Shown here one piece after another: positions 36,282 to 48,600 of a DNA stretch of 64,000 bases. Each line of letters starts with the position of its first letter. The stretch's first letter is position 1. The notes beneath the pieces are model-generated. The model saw nothing but the letters and a program-made list of their open reading frames with translations, did no database searches and had not been told where the DNA came from. A program made the position numbers and the translations under genes. The DNA comes from Fragilaria radians (taxonomy: Eukaryota > Bacillariophyta > Fragilariophyceae > Fragilariales > Fragilariaceae), in contig CAAAJI010000014.1 in the NCBI GenBank assembly GCA_900642245.1, forward strand, positions 11,321 through 75,320, in the 5' to 3' direction.

Positions 36282-38539
36282 GCTGATGTTTTTAGATGCT
36301 TTTGGCTTTGACTAAAGTACCAACAATATTTTTCTTTCTCTTGCTAACATGTAAATGTCTCGACAACCATCCAACCTAAGTGTGTTGTTTGTGGAACTCA
36401 CAGAGGTTTTGTTAATCTACACAAAACCTTTGAGAAGTAGTCGTAACTGTGGAAGTTGCTTAGGGGAAATCGAAAGAGGGGAAATTTCCGGCGATGACGC
36501 CTCTTGAAAGTTTCTTTTTCTCGTCCAGAAAGTTCTTAGCCAAAAATTACATGTGGGACTGCAACAAAACGTTACGACCATGTTGTAGGAATTCAGATTT
36601 TTAGGCAACAAGAAATAACATATATGACTGAAATACTCCGACTGCCTGTATCAGTCTCGCTGAATTGCATACTACTTAGCGTTACACTGAAAAATTCAAC
36701 TCTCGAAGATATTCGTAAGAACTCTCATTTACCACAGGTGGATGAGATTAATACATATCTTCATTCTTCCCATCACAAATACAATAATCAAGTTTGCAGC
36801 ACTATATAAAGTTCCTTTCAACACAAAAAGCAGAAAACATATTGGTGGCCCATGAGATGAAACTAGTGAAATATTCAAACATTTAGTGAAATGAGGATCA
36901 ACCAACTGCTTTGGGTATGGTCTGCACCAGCTCTATTTTTATCATGCTATCGTAAATTATCCTAAGCAACAAACACTTAGAATGGACTCACACGGACCCT
37001 CCAACTAAGGCCAAATCCTACGGTTTGTATAGTCTTGGTTGAAATGATACACTTTGACTTGTTTGATGCATATAAGCAGGGCTGTGCTAGCTGCTCATTG
37101 ATAATTTCTAGTTGTGTGGAAGTTTCTTTGGTTGGTTTGGGGTTCTGGGCTTCAAGATACAACCTTTTCTCATAGAACTTGTACACCTTTTTGGGAATCA
37201 CATATTCAAAAAGTTACATGGTTTACACCTGGTACTTGTGACTTTCTTGGCAAAAAAGAAAGTCATTGCAGATGAAAGTGGTTATGCTGATGATTATCTT
37301 GTAGGATATCTAGACAAAGAGAGAGATCCAACTCTGGATGACATATTTTCTGATCAGGGCATGACACAAAGGAATAATTTGAGCCGTAAGTACAATTCAC
37401 AACGGTGAGGGGAAATGACATAAAAAAAGCAATTCAAATACTGTCCTTAGATGTGTAAGTTAGATGGAATTTGGAATTGGATTTGCAGAGTCGGCTACAG
37501 AAAAGGCTATGGTGTAATTTGCTTCATTTTGGCTATGGCATAGCTCAACTGGTAGAGATTTCATCTAACAGATGCTACTTGAAGGATTATGTAATATATC
37601 CTTTTTAACAATTTTGCTATATTGCTCATGTTCCGATTACGTGTACTAATTTCTGAGCATCAGATAATTTATGAGAATACCTGTTTTATCTGTACATAAG
37701 ATATGTTATTTTCCATTCGTAAATCGTCAAGAATAGCAAGTGTAAAAAAGAGAACCTTAGCATAAACATAAACTTTGTTCACATTAAATCTAAAGTCTAA
37801 GCAAAACAACATGTATCGCTCCTAATCCGTAGCCATATATACCAATTAACTCACCTACTCCAATCAATATTGCATTGTAACTCAAATCAAGCAGATAAAT
37901 ACATACGAGTTTGCATGGATGTGACTGTTTGGTTGGAAAGCCAATGCTCAAAAAGATTTGACCGTAACGTTGACTGTGGCTGACTACGTCAACAAAAGAA
38001 AAACTTGAAATGAATACACAGCTAATACTATTCTATTCAACCTCAGTCTATCGTGATAATGATCGGAGACTATAGTACCCGAAGATCCTATCTTCAGTGC
38101 TTATATTCTAGTATCTTTGTTAATCTTGGCCGAATGGTTTCCTTCAAAAAATGATTGTGCATTTTTATACTTCACAATACAGGTTGAGAGTTTCCCATGG
38201 ATGTTTGGTCAGAATCTTTGAGCTTTTATTGCTTAATCTATGCATATATTGCTCTCTTGTTAAGCTGACGTAGTAGGTAGGTATGCATGTAAATATGTTG
38301 GTATTGCCAACTGTTAGATGTAGTTATTTAATACTATCTTAATTCAGGAAATGTAGGCATGCTATACGAAGATCATTGATAAATGCTTATAGTACCCTGA
38401 ATCTGTAGGTAACAACATCCATAAAGCCTCAGAAATAATATGTAGATGCTCAATAAGTGCGGGAAACCAAAGAAGGGAAAGGTCAATGTGAAAATGTAGA
38501 TATAAAGTTAAGTCTTCAATCTGCAACATGCGTTCTCAA
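36282..38539. other. Intergenic region, no gene supported
   Basis: About 2.3 kb of AT-rich DNA. Overlapping short frames near 36977-37408 on both strands have no known family. A tRNA A-box-like string near 37541-37556 has no matching B box or acceptor stem. The right end includes the 3' untranslated region of the minus-strand gene ending at 38540. Confidence 0.45.
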
Positions 38540-39892
38540 TCAAACTAAAGCTCTTTCGTCAATAAAATCTGAATTTCCGTTGCAAGCATAATTTTCAATG
38601 TCATCATCGACAATTTGTTCTCCAGAGATAAGAGAAAAGCGCAAGCCAAGAGTACCTGTGTAGCTTATATAACGATGCATGGTACACTTCACAGCCTCCA
38701 CATTCAATCCGAATTCTTTGCCCTCCTTTGCTTGAATGGCGCATACTAGTTCGGACCATGCGTTTTCAGTCTCATCATTCTTCTTATGAATTGCAGGCTT
38801 AATACAATGGATCAGTATTTGGGAAAGAAAAAAAGCGATGGAATAAAACAAGAAGCAAATTTCAAAAGGAAACATGGAATCAACAGAGAATACATTCCAG
38901 GAGTTCCAGTGTCCCAATACCAGACCAAACACTAAAACAGCAGCAATGTAGAAATTAAAGAGTTTTGTAACCGAGAGAAACAGAAAGTTGAAGAGACGGA
39001 GGTACATTGGATTAAAGTTGGCAATTCTTTGAGTCAAAAGCTTATCCACCTGATCGAACCATTTCTGCCACACTTGCAATGGCACACCGCGAGATTCCAA
39101 GAAATCTGGAACTTCATCCCTGCTATGTAGCCATTCTAATTGAAAGTCATCTCGGAAAAGGAAATGTGAACCATCCATAACCTGATGAGGAGAAAATGTG
39201 TAGGAAGTACAATGGTCTTCCTCCGAAAAATGCAACCCAGTCATCATATCAACGTTTATCACTTTATCTTTGCTCTTCTTGATATTTACTTCCAGTTTCG
39301 TTCGTACAACTTCGACTGCCAATTTGTGTTGTTTCAACCTTCCATTGGAAAGGGAAATCATCAATTTAGATGCATCCTTTTCAATTCTAAACTTATTCGC
39401 CACGTAACGAATTATGATGCGAATACGATAAAATAGAACGCCACGGAGGAAACAGTGTGTAATAAGAAAGAAATACATACTAATCTGTGTAAGAATATCC
39501 CAACTTCGTTCGCTTTGTGTATTGTCATCGGAAGTATATCGATAAACCATGGCATATGAAGCAAATACGAACAAGTTGACAACAACTGCGATTGACAGGT
39601 TGCAATACCAACTGATAGTTTCCAATCGATATTGATCCATTGCAACTCCTCTCATTTGGTCTATCCAAAGATCATTCACTCGATCAAACAACTCCTGCCA
39701 AAGATCCAGTGGAATTCCATGAGACGCCAAGAAATCAGGAATTACATTTCGTTCCTTCATCCATTCATCATCCAATTTCACATTACCTGAAGAAGTTGCA
39801 ATGTTTAGTTCCGAGTGACTCTGAATATTGCTAGGAGTTAACGTAAAGCCAGAGCTTTTGCTCGAATTCGGAACATCCCATTTCGTCGACAT
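38540..39892 (-). CDS. Four-helix membrane protein made of two internally duplicated halves
   Basis: A single exon of 450 codons starts at ATG 39892. The two halves share the same layout. A head motif occurs at residues 52-72 (PDFLASHGIPLDLWQELFD) and again at 262-281 (PDFLESRGVPLQVWQKWFD). Two hydrophobic helices follow each head: about 98-117 and 136-162 in half one, about 302-327 and 341-364 in half two. A tail with an amphipathic piece and a short strand comes next (LAVEVVRTKLEV near 191 and FGLNVEAVKCTM near 394; MTGLHF and GLRFSL). No signal peptide is evident, and the head domains are probably cytosolic. I do not recognise the family. The charged, tryptophan-bearing heads do not match a known enzyme motif. 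It is divergent from bL33m with 297 bp between start codons, so the two may share a promoter. Confidence 0.82.
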   Translation of the reverse strand: MSTKWDVPNSSKSSGFTLTPSNIQSHSELNIATSSGNVKLDDEWMKERNVIPDFLASHGIPLDLWQELFDRVNDLWIDQMRGVAMDQYRLETISWYCNLSIAVVVNLFVFASYAMVYRYTSDDNTQSERSWDILTQISMYFFLITHCFLRGVLFYRIRIIIRYVANKFRIEKDASKLMISLSNGRLKQHKLAVEVVRTKLEVNIKKSKDKVINVDMMTGLHFSEEDHCTSYTFSPHQVMDGSHFLFRDDFQLEWLHSRDEVPDFLESRGVPLQVWQKWFDQVDKLLTQRIANFNPMYLRLFNFLFLSVTKLFNFYIAAVLVFGLVLGHWNSWNVFSVDSMFPFEICFLFYSIAFFLSQILIHCIKPAIHKKNDETENAWSELVCAIQAKEGKEFGLNVEAVKCTMHRYISYTGTLGLRFSLISGEQIVDDDIENYACNGNSDFIDERALV

Positions 39893-40189
39893 CCCGTTTC
39901 ACACTGATAATTATGACTCGTCAGAGTCGTGAACCGAAATACAGGTTCAGAAACATGGATAATAATAACAGTATATGAAACATGGATGCCACATTTTGCT
40001 ACCAAGTACCTACTACGACAAAAAATCTAACTTCATTAAGGCTTGCGATAACGGCAGGTGATGAGAAAATGAGTGACAGTCCATGTTTGTGGTCGTCTTT
40101 GTTACCTGGTAGAAAGCCTTTGCAGTGTGTTTTTGTGAAGATCGCACAGCTCTAACAACCTTCCTTTCGAAATATCCATCTTCTCCGTG

Positions 40190-40387
40190 ATGCAAGCGAC
40201 ACCTGTATGTTCCATGGCCCGAGGCAAGGGGAAGACTATTGCCATTAAATTACTAAGCTCTGCCGGAACGGGCTTTTTCTATACGACACGTAAAAACGTA
40301 TCCAAATCTCCTGATAAGATGGCCTTGGTAAAATACGATCCTGTCGTACGACAGAGAGTCCTTTTCAAAGAAGCTAAAATTAAATAA
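40190..40387 (+). CDS. MRPL33: Mitochondrial large-subunit ribosomal protein bL33m
   Basis: A compact frame of 65 codons from ATG 40190, or 57 from ATG 40214, which would start MARGKGKT as in many bL33 proteins. The body shows the family pattern: basic N-terminus, LLSSAGTGFFYTTRKN, then MALVKYDPVVRQRVLFKEAK at the C-terminus. The usual length of bL33 is 50-65 residues. It is a component of the 50S-type subunit near the E site. Diatom plastids encode their own rpl33, so this nuclear copy is most likely mitochondrial; that is an inference from known plastid gene content. The four-Cys zinc-binding set of some bacterial L33 proteins is absent. The start choice affects only eight residues. Confidence 0.93.
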   Translation: MQATPVCSMARGKGKTIAIKLLSSAGTGFFYTTRKNVSKSPDKMALVKYDPVVRQRVLFKEAKIK

Positions 40388-42604
40388 GGTGCAAATGATA
40401 CGACGAAAACCATCCGAAAGCCTATTTCGTGAAATATTTATTCTGTTCCAGAATTTTTTATTTTGATGATGTTCCTTCGAGCATCCTCCCTGTCATGTAT
40501 ACCTACAACATTCCACTAATTGTAGTGTAAGGCTATTCTAATAACAAGTCTCGTTTGGAACTTTGGGTACCATGGTCTATTACGAAGTTATGATATTCTT
40601 CAGATACGTGGTCTGTTTCGAATTCATAATTTACATTTGTTTTCACTAATATACCTTTCACGCAGCATGCGATGGATGATTTTCCAAACCTCCTTAAGGT
40701 TTCCCTTTGCTCGTTTGTTTGAGCCTAGCTAGTTTCTTTTACTGTTCAATCAATATTCTAGGTTTTGATCATCCCCTTAATTCTCAAAATGGACATTAAT
40801 CAAAGGCATTGTATGGCAAATATTGAAAACACATTAACAATAGACACTCACCTCCAATCGATGACAAATAGACTAGCAATAGGAACATTTGAGAATCGCA
40901 AGTAACAATATGATTAGTTCCTATTCAAAAGAACTGAAAAGTTATAAAATGTAATCATCTTGGAAACCTTTACAAAATCGATCTATTCTTTAACATCCCC
41001 TTCAATTAAATTTACCACCTAAACGATAACGAATAATTGCCAAGCCAAGCAAGATATGCTTGTGCGAGTACAGCTCTAGCGCGCCTTTAGAACGGCAATG
41101 TAAAATGATGAATTAATGAATATAAATTTGGTTTAGTAAACTTAAGCTTGCGTTTATCCCTAGCTAAAAATGTGAAAACCAGAGAGTATATAGAAGTTCA
41201 AATTGGATGGATACATCATTCTCAAAAATCCTCCCCTTGAGGATTATCAACTTAAAGCGACATTTCAACTCTCAGGCAAGATATGGTAAAGGTTGGGACT
41301 AACGTATCTTCAACAAACCCATAGACAACAACTCTGAGAAGTTCAAACACTTTCCATATGTCAAGTCAGTGTCAATTACTCAATATAATAATTCAAAGGT
41401 TTCCCATGATCTTTCATATCAATATCCAGTTAGTGATACGGATCAGATGCTAAAGGTGGCTATCAACACAATACACAGAGATTTGTGGAAACAAAAACAA
41501 ATGGACATCAGAGCTTTGTAAATTTCAAGAACTAGATTGTCCATATCCCTCAGTCGCACGAAATCGATAGCGGGATATGCGATGAGTATGGAAGAAAGAG
41601 ATGATCTACTGTTTTTCATTCCCACTATGAATTTGATGCATACTTTGCTAGTCGTATTAGACTCCCCAAATATGAATGCGCATCGCATACTTCACAATTA
41701 CAGATTGATTGGTCCATGTTCATAACTTTGATCATTCATTTTGTGTATGACTTGGAGTTAATCAACCCAACTAATGAGGTCCATACCATTATTCTTATCA
41801 AATTCATGTAGAAAAATAAGACACCCCAAATGTGATGAAATAAAGTTGATGTTCGTAACTATTTCTTTACTATGGTACACATTCAACTAGGCAAGCATTA
41901 ACAAAACGTAAACAATGTCCTGTAACGATATGAAAAGGTAAAATTAATGTCAAGCCTTTCTAGATTCTTAAGAAGTTTGGACTAGGAGTTGCATGCTCAT
42001 TTGTTAAGGCCTTAAAGTCCCAATTTAAGAAATATTAGTTTGTAGTACTAGATGAGCTTCTAAGTTGAGAAGTATTTTTTGATCCTCTTACGATGTGTAG
42101 CAGATCATACCCAAAAATTCCCTTTTAGTTTATTGCCTCTCAAATTTTATTTACGATACCGCTACCGCACCTAATATTTCTGCAACATTGACCATTTAGG
42201 GACTTACTTTTTCCCACTGCCGCCATGGCAAAGTTACATTTAAGGCTTCACATGATGTGAATGTGAAGTAGTGAAGATTTTTAAGGAGCGACATAAGCGA
42301 CAAAGCCGGCAAGAATTGTTTTTGGAACTTTGTGTTACGCATCATTAGGAAAGGTGTAAAACTTCGTCATTTCGCTTCCCTTTACAATTATCCCTACGGA
42401 AGTGTGATTCGGTGATTATGAGCATCAAACAGATTTAAATTTGTAATAATCGACTTTCACTTTTTTTTCAGTTTCCAAAACAAAGTGAGTGCGACTTACC
42501 CTTAATTGTGAGCTTTACTTTCGAAACCAATACTTATCCTTTCTATACCTCGGAAAAACTAAGGGTTAGTTCCCCTATGTCTACAGTACATCCTTCAGGA
42601 TTGA
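40388..42604. other. Intergenic region, nothing recognised
   Basis: About 2.2 kb of AT-rich DNA between bL33m and the stop of the large minus-strand gene. Only short frames occur (for example 41443-41688 minus) with no recognisable product. No repeat, tRNA or transposon motif was found. Confidence 0.5.
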
Positions 42605-45600
42605 CTATGATCCGAGTTTTTGAGCTGCTTCCATGGTGAGCCTTATTACATCGCTGTCATACTTTTCTTGATCCCTAATTGTGGCCATTAGATCCTGAAT
42701 CTCTCGGAGTTTTGAAGCTTCCTCAGAGTAATCATCTTCGACCTGGAATCTCTTCCGAAGGAGTCGTTCTTGTGCATCATGCATCAACTTAAGATTAGTT
42801 AGCATGGCGCCTCGTATTTCCGAAAAGTCTTCCCAAACAGAATCAACTGTAATTTCTGAAACAAAGCTATCGCTTCGAGTTCCTAAGTCTCGGAGACGCT
42901 GCTGAAACCCACCGAGTTCGGATTGACACGCCCCAATTATTTCTCTTTCTCCACGTTTGTTTCTGGAGTGTTGGGACAGCTTTTTTTCAAAGGCTTGTAA
43001 TTCGGTAGAGAGATTAGCTTGAGAATCACGAATAAGATGCGAACTTAACTTTGCTTGGTCGAGATCCCGCTTCAATTGATTTGTTTGTTCACTAATGAAT
43101 TCTCCCAATAAGCGACGTTTTTCCGACGTCGAAAGAGCATATGAATGAATGGGTTGAGTATAGCGAAAAGGGTCTTTCGTCTCCGTCTTCTTAGGGATTT
43201 CACTCTCGTGATTAAACAATTCGCGCATCTCATGGCTATGACTAGCAAGAGAATGATTATTACGATCGGCAGGAGAGGGATTTCGCTTATCGAACTCTAG
43301 TGCCATGCCTCGGTCTCGCAGTAATCGATCCATGTACGGTGTATTTGACTCAGCAATTGCGCTTTCTTTGCCGTCACGACTATACTTGTCTTGCATCTTT
43401 TCGTAATCCATATTTTTTAGTCTGGATTCCTGTTCCTGATGCCCTTCATTAAATGCACGTGTCCATCCGGACTTTTTTTCTTTCGTTTGGTGACTCTTCT
43501 GAATGTCGTCTGATTTTGGGGTGTTCATTCGTTCTTTGTGAACATCAGGAAGATTGACTTTACTACATATCTCTTTTGAAATTGGGTAAAGATCATCTTT
43601 CGCCTTAGTATCCTCGGCCTTCATTTTCTCAAGCTTTGTACATTTGGTATCCATTCTATGTTTTAGCGAGTTAAATACTTCACGTACCTGTTCTGTGTAA
43701 GACATGACACGCTTATTTCCTCCTTCATTTTCTTCTGCACTTTTTGGATTTTTTCGCGTAGTTGCGATTCGACCAGAAGGCAGGGACTGTGAGCGTACCA
43801 GTAATCGCTTAGGACTTGCATCTTCCGGTCTTGGCGGGCGATTAATTGACACAGGAGCCTGAGAATTAGCTTGTAAATCTTCAGCCCTTAGAAATGTTGA
43901 ACCTCTTTTCTTCATGATTGAAGGTGCATCCGACCGAACCGAAATATCGTCAGATGCTATTGACTTCGATATACCGTATCGGTTCCGATTATCTGGTGAG
44001 GGAGGTGCAGCTCTCGTCGCCTTTGAAAAAGAAGGAATCGAATCCAGAGCTTTGACTTTCTTCACTCTTAAATCAATGATCTTTTCTTTAATTACTTCTG
44101 AGTCAGATCCCAAGGAGGTCTCAGACGCTCTTCCTCCTCTCTTTAGAGTTTTATTTTGTCGCATTAGTTGATCGACTAGCGTGTCATATTCTTCAAGGGT
44201 TTCTTCTATTTTGAATTCTTTTTTTCCTGGATTTCCCTTCGTTTCTTTTTCTTTTCTTCTTTGTTCTATACGGGACAAGACTGACTGAAGTCGAGGACTT
44301 CGGCCCAAAGTTTTCTTTCCGTATCTATCTGTTTCAAAGGAATAAGCGGGCTCCAGATCCTCTGTATCTACTGTTAGTTGACACTTGAATTTGGGGGGAG
44401 AGGCTGAGTCAACGTTCTCTAATGCATTACTGGTTTCCTTGTTTTCCTTTTTGATTGAATATCCTCTTCTAGCCTCTTCCTGAGGAGGACGTCTTAATTC
44501 AGGCGATGGCCGTTTGCGTTGGGGTGAAGACGATGCTTTCGTTTCGGTAACATACTTTTGCAGAGAGGAGCCCACTATTGCTTGGGTAGCGTTTTGCGTG
44601 GAGTATGATTTCTCGGATTTCTTTGGAGAGCGAAGAATGGCCTTCTCTGGTGAAGGGCCTCTTGTAGCTCTCTCAGGGGAAGAATATCTTACCTTCTCAG
44701 GAGAGGGATGTCTTGAAATATTACCCACTGGGTCGTTTGAATGTTGATCAGGGGACATTTTTGCCTTTTTAATTTCTTCCTCAGCATGATGAGGATCTAT
44801 AGAACTAGATAGAAATTGCTCCTGAGTTATACTTGAGTTACTTTTTCGTTGATAAACCTTGAGGTGTTCGTTCATTTCAATCTTTGTAGCCAACGAATTA
44901 TGACGTAGTCCTGATTCTGTTGTACGTTGAAGGGATAATATTTGCGATGTATTGTTGGGTTGCACCTCATTTCTCTCACTACGATTGGATAATGAATGAT
45001 GATTCTCATAGGAATTTCTCTTTTGCTGATGTGCCCCTTCCACAATGTTACCCTCACACATGAAGTTCATGCTTTCTCTTTGGTTATGGAACGCATCGTT
45101 GTCTCTCGGATTCCCTTCATTATCCTTTCGCTGTGATTGACATTGAGCATGTTCCCTCACTTCACGCGGAGAATGGTGGAACATGGCCATATCCTCAATT
45201 TTAGTTTCAACAAGAGATAACTGTAGCCGCATCCTCGGAGATAAACAATTTACAGTGTCAATGCCAGAACTGTCTATGTTCTGCTTTGGGGGAGACACAG
45301 TTCTTTCAATCATCGTGAGCTCGGGTGATGGGCGTAAAAGTTTAGTGGGTGAAATTGATCTCTCCGCAAGAGGATGTGTCAGAAATGAGGAAAATCCCAC
45401 GTCAACCGTTATGGAATTCTCCTTTGAGTTATGGGGTTCCTCTTTGCTCAAGTTTGTTTGATTATTTTTGACTGCTGTGTTTCCTACATTTTGTGTGCTG
45501 ATAGAATAGTCGATTTCTTTCGTTTCATTTTCATCCGTTCCATGTTCATCAATCTCTTTGCATTCGCCTAATTTCATTCTTCTTCGCTTCGGAGATCCTC

Positions 45601-48600
45601 CAACAGCTGCAAGGGATGCTTGAGGAGAATCAGAACAAATGATTCTTTGAGTTTGCATGAAATCATCAATCGCGCCAGGAGATGGTTCCATGTCTTGGAG
45701 AGGATATGCAACCTCAGAGGTATCACCTTCTCCCCTATCCATTGATCTTGATAAAGCCAAAAGTAAATCGTCTGTATTTTCAGAGTTGTCATCCAGGTTT
45801 CCTATGTCTGTAGTCTCTTTGGAATTGCTCTCGCCGATTAAATGGGAGATCATATCTAATCGAGTTGTCCTTTCGTTCAATTCCGAATCACCGAAATTTT
45901 CATTTTCTTGAGGAAAACTCCATCTATGCATGTGGCTGATGTCGGTTTCGATTCCGTCTTTCGGGTCGCTTGCGCTAAACAAGGTCAACGGTTCTGTGAT
46001 ATTTTTAGAGTCGAATTCATTCTCTGGAAGCAATGGAAGAGAAAGGAGCTCATTAGCCTTAACTTGCTCCATTAAGGAACAATTTTGAGATTTCATTTCA
46101 TTAACTCGTGGTTTCGGAGAATCCATTAACGCTTGGCCTTCTCCCCTTTTAATAGCCTCGTTAATGATTGGACTCTCAAACACACTGTTGTAGTTCTCTG
46201 GCAAATAATCCTCTTGGTATAATTCATTTTCATCCGATTTCCCCTTCGAAAGCATCGGAGACGAGGTGGAAGCACTACTGGCCGAACTTTCTGTTAGTAT
46301 TGATCTCAAATTACCCAATGATCCGCTTTCAGTCAGAGCCGTAGAGTTTGGCATCATTGGAAGCGGCTCCTTTGGCAAATTATCGATCCGATTCTCACCA
46401 GGCAGATAAGATATCAATACAGGAATACCTTCGTCATATGTCTCTTCGGAGTCGGGGATACCTAATTCGTCATAATTCGAATGTTGGGGCGGTCCCTTGT
46501 AGTCTGGATGATCTTTGGGCAACATAATATGCTCGTTCCAAGGGCAAATACATCCTCCTTCCATTTCCATCGATGACTCTAAAACAGGAGATAATGGTCG
46601 TAGATTTGGAGCGCTAAACTCTGTTAAATCTTCGAAATTCTTTTCGCTTCGAAGGAGAGATGATGTTGCAATGCTAGACAGAGTATCCCAATAGTCGTTT
46701 GATTCGCTGAGAAGTGGCTCCTCATTTTGCTCTCCTCGGTCATTGGTCTCGACTTGACTTTCAACGTTAAATGATTCTTTAACTTGACATGAAGAAGGAA
46801 ACTTGTCAACTGTTGAAGGAGATTTTACTTCTTCGTCTGACTTCTTCTCTGATCTTAAAAAAGAACTCCCATGATCAAAAAAAGGGCAGATTTTCTCATC
46901 GTTAAGCGATTGCTCACCCACATTTAACGTTTGAGGATTAGCGTAATCATCAAAGGAATTTATTAGGCTCTGACTTGATTCTGATTTAACTATAGTTGAA
47001 AGATTTTGCTCTTGAGAAGGAAAGTCAGAATCGAGATTGTCTCTCTGTAGCGAGTGTGAGCTTTGATTTTGGACTGAAAACCCAGCCGTTGCGTCAACAG
47101 AATCATAACCACTCATATCCCCTTTTGTTTGCATTGAGTTAATCTCGCTAATGCTTGATGGTTCGCGTGAATTACTCAAATCATCTGCAAGGGCTCTGAT
47201 AGGGCTCTGTTGAATGGGCAAAGAGTGATTGAAGGCTTCAGATGGTGGTTGGGAAACTTCTGCGCCTTTGCTCTTTGTGAGCAGAGGCTTTGGTCTCATT
47301 GATGAAGCAGCAAGCAGTGATGAATGTGGAAAACCCTCATTTATCGAAGAACTCTCTTGTTGATGGTATAATGGAATAGGCGAAGATGTCGAGCTACCAA
47401 AGAATCCAGAAAAATCTATGTGGTTACCAGAGTCATTTGACTGGTATCTCTGATTTTCGCCTCTTTCAACCATTTGCACAGTTCTGTACTGCTCATTCTC
47501 GTAATCAGTATTGTCATTGACCTGTAGTTCGATAAAATCATCCTCACCATCAGTGTTTGAATCCAGGTTGTCATCCACAGATTCTTGTTAAAAATGAATG
47601 CATCAGCTGTTTAGCCTAGAACCGATAAAGCACAAAGAACATTGTAAAACTACTTTTCTTACCTTGATTGATTTTTGAGCGTGACTGGCTCTCGTGATCC
47701 GTGTTTAAGCTAATCGTCGCTGAGTTAGACGTGATGACGCTTTCTTTCCCTGACAAAGATTCCTTTTTTTTATTGGAGCCGAAGTCAAATATGTTATCAA
47801 AACTGAATTTGGATGGACTTGAGCCAGCACTTAGTCGACTCGCTGCCAAATTAAAAATATCTTCCATGAAGCTTGAGGGTGAAATGACCTCAGGGGCTGG
47901 AGTGCTCCAGTGGATGGCTTGAGATTCTTCATGACGCTCGAGAGCTTCATGGGACTGTATTGCATCGATAGCGTACTTATCCACCTTTCCTTCTTCAAGA
48001 CTGTTCTCATCATCATCCAAATTCAGGCGTTCATGACAAGCATTACCTTCATAAACATTATTCTCAGTCTTTTCTAGTCTATCTTGTTCATGCCATTGAT
48101 CAACGCTTTCGCGACTACTAAATTGATGGCCGACATTTTGCTCGTTTCCATTTTCACTATACTCACTTGAAAGTGATGAATTTTTTAAACTTTCACCGGC
48201 AAAAGAATAAGTGTCCTCAACGTGAATAGCCTCAAAATCTTCATCTCTGCCTTCTGTCAAAACTCTCACTGACTTCGCAACAGACTTCATGCTTTCCTGT
48301 CCCGCATCACTATAGCTGGAGCTGGAGTATACCTTGCTTGTAGCTGGATATCTCTTAGCACTGAGCATTTGAAGTGCAATTTCAGCTGCATCGTTATCAC
48401 CGAACATATTGTGGTCATTATGCGAGTTTCCAAACTTTTGGTCTCTAATATCAGAGGTGACGATGACATCTCCTTGAATTGACCTTGAAAGCGACATCTT
48501 CTGTTTCATAGATAAAACTTTCGATCTGACGTTAGAGTGCGATTGAGAAGATGATTCCTTGGAACAATTGGTGGACTTTGGGGTTTGGACACTTCTTGGG

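Noticed and set aside
36977..37408. Overlapping frames on both strands as a small gene
   Set aside because: They are antisense to each other, and neither has a recognised family or splice partner.
37530..37600. tRNA-like A box (TAGCTCAACTGGTAGAG) as a tRNA gene
   Set aside because: No B box, no acceptor stem and no proper anticodon arm follow. At most it is a chance match or a worn tRNA-derived fragment.
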